Shown in pieces: positions 20,400-26,310 of a stretch of DNA of 26,310 nucleotides; within the stretch, counting starts at the first letter, position 1, and each line of letters begins with the position of its first letter. Position numbers and translations under genes: made by a program. The DNA is taken from contig JAUCBJ010007161.1 of assembly GCA_032718475.1 (NCBI GenBank), forward strand, positions 1 to 26,310, written 5' to 3'. Source of the DNA: Nemertoderma westbladi. Its lineage: Eukaryota > Xenacoelomorpha > Nemertodermatida > Nemertodermatidae. The notes under the pieces were generated by a model. The model ran no database searches and was not told the origin of the DNA. It saw only the letters and a program-made list of their open reading frames with translations.

Positions 20400-21350
20400 C
20401 AGTGTCACGAGACAACATGTTTCACTTTCCCTTACACAGTGTCAACGAGACAACCTGTTTCACTTTCCTTTTCGAAGTGTCACGAGACAACCTGCTTCAC
20501 TTTCCTTTTCGCAGTGTTACGAGACAACCTGTTTCACTTTCCTTTTCGCAGTGTTACGAGACAACCTGTTTCACATTCCTTTTTGCAGTGTCACGAGACA
20601 ACCTGTTTCACTTTCCTTTTCGCAGTGTTACGAGACAACCAGTTTCACTTTCCTTTTTGCAGTGTTACGAGACAACCTGTTTCACTTTCCTTTTTGCAGT
20701 GTTACGAGACAACCTGTTTAACTTTCCTTTTCGCAGTGTCACGAGACAACCTGTTTCACTTTCCCTTTCGCAGTGTCACGAGACAACCTGTTTCACTTTC
20801 CTTTTCGCAGTGTTACGAGACAACCTGTTTCACTTTCCTTTTTGCAGGGTAACGAGACAACCTGTTTCACTTTCCTTTTTGCAGTGTCACGAGACAACCT
20901 GTTTAACTTTCCTTTTCGCAGTGTTGCGAGACAACCTGTTTCACTTTCCTTTTTGCAGGGTAATGAGACAACCTGTTTCACTTTCCTTTTTGCAGTGTCA
21001 CGAGACAACCTGTTTAACTTTCCTTTTCGCAGTGTCACGAGACAACCTGCTTCACTTTCCTTTTCGCAGTGTCACGAGACAACCTGTTTCACTTTCCATT
21101 TCGCAGTGTCACGAGACAACCTGCTTCACTTTCCTTTTCGCAGTGTTACGAGACAACCTGTTTCACTTTCCTTTTCGCAGTGTTACGAGACAACCTGTTT
21201 CACTTTCCTTTTTGCAGTGTCACGAGACAACCTGTTTCACTTTCCTTTTCGCAGTGTTACGAGACAACCTGTTTCACTTTCCTTTTTGCAGTGTTACGAG
21301 ACAACCTGTTTCACTTTCCTTTTTGCAGTGTCACGAGACAACCTGTTTAA
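20400..21350 (+). repeat. Third, partial copy of the higher-order block
   Basis: This segment matches about 19030-19980 at an offset of 1369-1370. The single-base insertion near 20444 explains the change of offset. Shared markers are the CAGGGTAACGAG variants (about 19477 and 20847) and TTGCGA (19556 and 20926). Similarity ends where TTTTCGCAG becomes TTTTGGCAG at about 21358. Confidence 0.82.
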
Positions 21351-22596
21351 CTTTCCTTTTGGCAGTGTCACGAGACAACCTGTTTAACTTTCCTTTTCGC
21401 AGTGTCACGAGACAACCTGTTTCACTTTCCCTTTCGCAGTGTCACGAGACAACCTGTTTCACTTTCCTTTTTGCAGTGTCACGAGACAACCTGTTTAACT
21501 TTCCTTTTCGCAGTGTCACGAGACAACCTGTTTCACTTTCCTTTTCGCAGTGTTACGAGACAACCTGTTTCACTTTCCTTTTTGCAGGGTACCGAGACAA
21601 CCTGTTTCACTTTCCTTTTTGCAGTGTCACGAGACAACCTGTTTAACTTTCCTTTTCGCAGTGTTACGAGACAACCTGTTTCACTTTCCTTTGGGCAGGG
21701 TAACGAGACAACCTGTTTCACTTTCCTTTTTGCAGTGTCACGAGACAACCTGTTTAACTTTCCTTTTCGCAGTGTCACGAGACAACCTGCTTCACTTTCC
21801 TTTTCGCAGTGTCACGAGACAACCTGTTTCACTTTCCCTTTCGCAGTGTCACGAGACAACCTGCTTCACTTTCCTTTTCGCAGTGTTACGAGACAACCTC
21901 ACTTTCCTTTTCGCAGTGTTACGAGACAACCTGTTTCACTTTCCTTTTTGCAGTGTCACGAGACAACCTGTTTCGCTTTCCTTTTCGCAGTGTTACGAGA
22001 CAACCTGTTTCACTTTCCTTTTTGCAGTGTTACGAGACAACCTGTTTCACTTTCCTTTTTGCAGTGTCACGAGACAACCTGTTTAACTTTCCTTTTGGCA
22101 ATGTCACGAGACAACCTGTTTAACTTTCCTTTTCGCAGTGTCACGAGACAACCTGTTTCACTTTCCCTTTCGCAGTGTCACGAGACAACCTGTTTCACTT
22201 TCCTTTTTGCAGTGTCACGAGACAACCTGTGTAACTTTCCTTTTCGCAGTGTCACGAGACAACCTGATTCACTTTCCCTTTCGCAGTGTCACGAGTCAAC
22301 CTGTTTCACTTTCCCTTACACAGTGTCACGAGACAACCTGTTTCACTTTCCTTTTCGCAGTGTCACGAGACAACCTGTTTCACTTTCCTTTTCGCAGTGT
22401 TACGAGAAAACCTGTTTCACTTTCCTTTACGCAGTGTCACGAGACAACCTGTTTCACTTTCCTTTACGCAGTGTCACGAGACAGCCTGTTTCACTTTCCT
22501 TTACGCAGTGTCACGAGACAGCCTGTTTCACTTTCCTTTACGCAGTGTCACGAGACAACCTGTTTCACTTTCCCTTACACAGTGTCACGAGACAGC

Positions 22597-22637
22597 CTGT
22601 TTCACTTTCCCTTACACAGTGTCACGAGGCAATTGCT
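22597..22637. repeat. Right edge of the array, inverted match to the left edge
   Basis: The last unit reads ...CCCTTACACAGTGTCACGAGGCAATTGC, replacing the usual GAGACAACCTG with GAGGCAAT. Its reverse complement matches the left edge (GCCTCGTGACACTGT and AAGGGAAAGTGAAACAG). The terminal units are thus more alike in inverted orientation than either is to internal units. Confidence 0.7.
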
Positions 22638-22756
22638 TAAGTATAAATATCCATATGCTAGTATTATCATATAAGCATTGCATTGTTGCCCAGCTACTTA
22701 TGAGATAAACATAATCTTCCAGAATATTGTGGATATATTAAATATAATAAAATAAA

Positions 22757-22850
22757 GGCAGCAGCTTGGTCTAGTGGTTTAGTGGCATTCAAGGGCTTCT
22801 AATCAGGAGGCCCTGGTTCGATCCCTAGATGGGGGCAGCACTGTTTGGCC
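22757..22850 (+). mobile_element. tRNA-derived SINE head (degenerate)
   Basis: A pol III A-box-like TGGTCTAGTGG (22767-22777) and a B-box GGTTCGATCCC (22815-22825) are 48 bp apart. Between them GGGCTTC pairs with GAGGCCC around a 7-base loop (22793-22813), like an anticodon arm. The acceptor and T stems do not pair properly, so this is not an intact tRNA gene. The body probably continues to about 22960 into unassigned sequence. No terminal repeat or target duplication could be fixed. The SINE family is not recognised. Confidence 0.6.
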
Positions 22851-22980
22851 ACAGTGCTTTAAATGCTGCAGCCAAGCCCAACCCTGGCTTTCTTCCTTAA
22901 CTGGTCGATAAATGGGAACCAAGGAAACTTGATAAACAGAGTGGGAGGGTTTACTGTGGAAGATCACCCATGGTGGCAGC

Positions 22981-23343
22981 ATACTTTCATTATATGGGAT
23001 TCCTGATGAAATTATTGCAGCAATCAGATCAATATACGATGGTTCGACAACATTTGTGTCTACTGTTGACGGTGACACAGAACCATTTGAAGTGTTATGG
23101 GGCGTCCTCCAGGGAGACACACTTGCACCATTATTGTTCATTATTGTGGTTGACTATGTTCTACGCATGTCCTTAGATCATCATAATGATGATGGGGTGG
23201 TGATAACTCCACCTACTGGCTCCAGAAGTCGAGGAAATCCTGCCAAGTACCTAACTGATCTAGACTTTGCTGATGACTTAGGAGTACTCTCAGAATCACT
23301 AGAGGGAGACCAACTTAACTCCGTGGAAGGCCCGACTGATTAG
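22981..23343 (+). mobile_element. Non-LTR retrotransposon (LINE) reverse transcriptase fragment
   Basis: In the frame of 22996 the sequence reads GIPDEIIAAIRSIYDGST, then GVLQGDTLAPLLF at 23101, then LTDLDFADD with the catalytic FADD box at 23266-23277. These are the finger/palm motifs of a LINE reverse transcriptase: the QG box and the Y/F-x-DD metal-binding aspartates. Only about 120 residues of an expected ~900 or more are present. There is no start codon at the 5' end, no endonuclease domain, and the frame meets TAG at 23341-23343 just after the palm. It is a dead fragment. The clade cannot be fixed from this segment. Confidence 0.88.
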
Positions 23344-25611
23344 TGTTTACTGTTAAGTGACATTTTTAACTTTTAATTAAGGTTTTAGGCCGCCATTAAT
23401 GATATGCATTAAATAAGAAAAACCAGTGGACATAAAACAGTAATATTTAAAATGATCGCCAAATATTATTATCCTAAATGTTATTATAGTGAGATACATT
23501 AGGGTGAAGTGAGATTAAATATTGATTAATAAACATTTTGACTCCAATGGGTAACAAGATTGTAGGCTTATAAACCATTCTCTATACTAAGTTACGTAGA
23601 AAATATCCCATAGACAATTAATATTCGGTTACATATAATTTTTTATTTCTAAAGCTATAAAATTTTTCACATGGAAAAGGTTCTACTGTGGTACATAAGA
23701 CTTTTTTTTATGTCAACGTCTATTTGATTTTTATGTACATAATAACCTTTTCCTTCCCAAACTGTTCATATGTTCACAGAACCTTATGGGGAAGTTAAGT
23801 CATGTCGCTCTTCAATTTATTGTATAATTAAAATTGAGGACATAATTTCATTTTACTAACACGTCTGGTTTTAGCAAAAAGTTGATGCTCAGATGACGAG
23901 CCATTTGGCGAAACTTAATGATGCATGTTCCAGTCTGTTTCGCAAGGTCCCGCCATAAATTGGACGATTTCTGCTGTGCGGACGCCTCATCAATATGTTA
24001 TTGATGTCACTTCATGCCACTCATTGTGCTGCGCGAAGGCTACGCGAGTTATAGTTACCCATCCCGAAAAGCCCCCAAACTGGATTGCATATAAAAAAAA
24101 TATGCCACAATGAAGCGATGTGTATTAATATATTTAATACATAAAATACAATGTCTACATGTTGACAAACTATAAATAGAATAATACATACAGTACAAAG
24201 TTCAAAACATCACTTATTTTATCTTTAAAAAACATTATTCTACCTACTAACTAGCATGTCATTGATGACGTAGCACATTTTTGATCTAAAAAAACAATGT
24301 ATTAATTAATTTGTTAGCAGCACTTCGCATTGCACCCTATAACTCAAGCATCGCCATTTCTAGCAGTGGCCTACTAATTTATTAGATAAAAGTTCAACTT
24401 CCGTTACATATTATTTGGGCCACTCAATATCACACTGTAATTAAGATAACTATTAATTTAATACCGGTAAGCTTTTATAATAATAATATTATAATATGTA
24501 AGTTATACATAATAATAATTTTATTATCAACATTTTTTTCAAATTTAATAGTAATTAAAATAAAATTGCAATATAATACAATATCTTAGATTACAAGAAA
24601 AATGACAGTTGGGTTCTCTACTGTTTCCATGGACACCTCGCATATTCAATGTGTCTCAGACATGTTGTAGCCGTGTCCAACGAACTGCAACTGATTATGT
24701 GCTGTGACCCCGGCACAGCCAGCACCAGACTGTGTGTTTGGTTTACTCTCACACTCTCCTCCACTTTAGTAAGTTGGCAATGCAGTAGGTTCGATACCGG
24801 TATGGTCGATACAATATCGTGTTCGTCATGAGAGACCTGAAGGAAGATATCAATCCGCTGTTATATAAATTGAGTTCGATAGAACTAATAATAGATGCAG
24901 GTATACAGTATACATTTAAGATCACTGTCGTTGTGGTACAATATGTTCAGACAAACTACTTCACTTGAAGTCACAACCCGTGTGGTTCCTGTACTTATAA
25001 AGAAATGCAGACAGTCTCAAGTAATTTAGGTTATGTTAACCATAATATTACGTTCGCAAGCTGCAGATAGCGTTAGGGTTACATACGACTGCCCTACGAG
25101 CAAGAGTGTAGCTTCCATCATTAAATATTGAGCTCTTTCTAATAATATATCTTTCGATGTAAAGTAATGACTTGATTTTCGAAAAATTTGGAGGTGTCGC
25201 TACTAAACTGCCCTACTTTAATAATACTGATATACTATTTCCTAGAACAACTGAAAGTGCGGGGGTGTGTCGGATTCATTGTCAAGTATAATCAATGCAA
25301 TGTACACATCTACAGTCAGACCATATACTGCGTTGGTATCTCAGTCGTCCCCCATGCTGGTCACTCGGACAGAGCCGCCTCCACTTTGCACGACATTGCC
25401 TTCGCCGTGAGGACCAGCCAGCCAGTGTGTGTGCACAAGCTTGTACTTTGGCGGCATCATGGATAGAATAAATGAGGTGGACAACTCATAAAAGAGAACT
25501 CTTTTAAAATACTCTGACCTTGAAGGTGCGAACAATCTGGTGAAAGTCATGGGGGGTAGTGATCATTTTTCACAGCAATATAATTGCGTAAATGATGATT
25601 CAGACAAAGGC
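23344..25611. other. AT-rich non-coding region, no gene seen
   Basis: Short frames at 23925-24113, 24649-24831 and 25188-25466 give unrecognisable peptides without neighbouring exon signals. A strongly AT-rich stretch with TAATAATATTATAAT runs lies at about 24440-24600. The only structure noted is the inverted repeat at 23673-23753. Confidence 0.6.
23673..23753. repeat. Imperfect inverted repeat, about 25-bp arms
   Basis: GGAAAAGGTT...GTACATAAG (23673-23699) pairs with TTATGTACATAATAACCTTTTCC (23731-23753) apart from a few bases in the middle, with a T-rich loop. It could be the remnant of a small fold-back element. Confidence 0.6.
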
Positions 25612-25925
25612 TATTGTTCGCGCTTTTAGACCTTTAGCAGTTTAACCTGCCAACTTAAATGTCCTTTTAATTATAAATCGACTATTGCCCTTACCTATTA
25701 CCGAATTTACATCCGCCGAAGCCAGCCCGTGCGCGGTGTATGACCCACGGTGTGGGAGACTGGATTCGGGTCCAGAGAAAGTTATTGCGGTGTAAGCTAC
25801 TTTGTATCATTCGATTGATCGCTACTATATAATCTCCGACAACTATATTTACTTTCGGGGAAATATTAACAGTTCCTTTGGGACGTGGCGCTTTAAGTAT
25901 CAAACAGAGTTATGACTTATACTAA
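25612..25925 (-). repeat. Right arm of the window-spanning inverted repeat
   Basis: The reverse complement of 20-371. The near-identical block lies at about 25854-25895 (GGAAATATTAACAGTTCC, GGGACGTGGCGCTTT). The boundary at 25612-25620 (TTGTTCGCGC) coincides with the end of similarity in the left arm. GGATTCGGGTCC at about 25762 is faintly B-box-like, but I would not call a pol III element from it. Confidence 0.8.
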
Positions 25926-26310
25926 TTGTAAAAGCTTCTGTGGGATGTAACTGGCCCTTCGCCCCGCAACCCAGTTTTTCCCCCATACGCTAAAATACTC
26001 TGAAACCTACTGTAAAGGTTTTTCTGGGATATGACTGATTTGTTTTCTTTGCTAACCAGTTCCCCCCTCCAAGGCGTTGGAATCCTTTAGGAGGGATCTG
26101 AGCTGTTCGATTGGACAGCCGACTTGGGAAGGTTGCCCCAGTTACCCATAGCCCTGCGTTGAGTTAGTTCTGATTTCGACCAATCCCGAGCTACTGAACT
26201 GAAATTATCCTGTCTCACTGCTGATTACATGTGTTGAACGGGATTCTTGGAAAATAAGAGAGCTAAAGTCACGGGACTTTTTGTTATGATTTTGAGACTT
26301 TATTATCAGT
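25926..26310 (+). other. Unassigned terminal segment with diverged tandem duplication
   Basis: 25926-26010 and 26011-26095 look like two diverged copies of one ~85-bp unit. Each starts TGTAAA, then CTGTGGGAT or TCTGGGAT, then ACTG, and later AACCCAGTTTTTCCCCC or AACCAGTTCCCCCC. After 26096 there is a moderately GC-rich stretch with small hairpins such as CTGT...ACAG at about 26102-26118. No open frame is usable and no RNA family was recognised. Confidence 0.45.

Larger units (their letters stand above)
13503..22630 (+). repeat. 37-bp satellite array, 244 regular units with inverted ends
   Basis: The unit starts CAGTGTCACGAGACA, contains CCTGTTTCAC, and ends in the pyrimidine tract CTTTCCTTTTCG. 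From the first regular CAG at 13592 to the last at 22617 is 9025 bp, which equals 244 units of 37 bp plus one inserted base (near 20444) and minus four (near 21899). Other variation is substitution: CAC/AAC after TGTTT, TCACG/TTACG/TCAAG, ACAACC/ACAGCC, and TTTTCG/TTTTTG/TTTACG/TTACA before CAG. All large spacings between rare variants are multiples of 37. Long open frames through it cycle in a 37-residue peptide and show no coding signature. There are no spacers, so it is not a CRISPR array. Confidence 0.98.

Noticed and set aside
13592-22616. CRISPR-like array
   Set aside because: 37-bp repeats are contiguous with no spacers, in a eukaryotic sequence.
13779-22674. Many long forward open frames (up to 1284 codons) encoding a Cys/Phe/Arg-rich 37-residue repeat
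   Set aside because: They are produced by a stop-free 37-bp unit read in rotating phase. All three frames are open at once, they begin and end at substitution variants, and variants show no preference for synonymous change.
22757-22832. Functional tRNA gene
   Set aside because: A- and B-box-like words are present, but the acceptor and T stems do not pair and the anticodon loop lacks the usual T33. A SINE head is the better reading.
23925-25466. Short forward frames at 23925-24113, 24649-24831 and 25188-25466
   Set aside because: Length is within chance expectation for random frames, peptides are unrecognisable, and no exon signals accompany them.
20-25925. Maverick/Polinton-type giant element spanning the window
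   Set aside because: No polymerase B, integrase, protease or capsid-like frame occurs between the arms, and a host autophagy gene lies inside.
20-25925. LTR retrotransposon interpretation of the two end repeats
   Set aside because: LTRs are direct repeats. These are inverted.

Overview
This is nuclear DNA from a metazoan. It is AT-rich, gene-poor and full of tandem and dispersed repeats. It carries one large animal gene with UTR-like flanks and a polyadenylation signal, a tRNA-derived SINE head, a non-LTR reverse transcriptase fragment, and no bacterial operon features. The gene (an RB1CC1/FIP200 orthologue, not a vertebrate-type one), the very frequent TACTGTA/TACAGTA words and the recurrent TAGGCCTA-like words suggest an invertebrate deuterostome, perhaps an echinoderm. 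The phylum is an impression from base composition, not a demonstrated assignment.

Layout: 20-371 is one arm of a diverged inverted repeat whose partner lies at 25612-25925. 372-2947 holds no convincing gene. 2948-3993 is a 34-bp tandem repeat of about 31 copies. 3994-6142 is non-coding, with a fold-back and a small direct duplication. 6154-7531 is a non-autonomous DNA transposon with about 105-bp terminal inverted repeats, flanked by a direct repeat that looks like a target-site duplication. Inside it are two more minisatellites. 7543-9356 is the upstream region of the only full gene. 9357-12974 is an uninterrupted 1205-codon RB1CC1 reading frame, followed by a polyadenylation signal at 13271.

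13503-22630 is a 9-kb satellite of 37-bp units. Between the first and last regular unit starts there are 244 units with only two visible length changes. It has higher-order structure: a 69-unit block is duplicated in tandem, the second copy lacks four units, and part of the block occurs a third time. The left edge is a palindrome made of an inverted unit, and the right edge mirrors it. Very long open frames run through the array in all three forward frames only because 37 is one more than a multiple of three and the consensus lacks stop codons. They are not genes.

22757-23343 contains a SINE-like head followed by a LINE reverse transcriptase fragment. 23344-25611 is AT-rich with no gene seen. 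The window ends with the second arm of the large inverted repeat and an unidentified segment containing a diverged tandem duplication.

The one functional system with a clear role is autophagy initiation, through the FIP200 scaffold. The most unusual observations are the intronless, coiled-coil-poor RB1CC1, the architecture of the 37-bp array (including a splice-acceptor-like motif in nearly every unit and inverted ends), and the TIR element that carries palindromic minisatellites.
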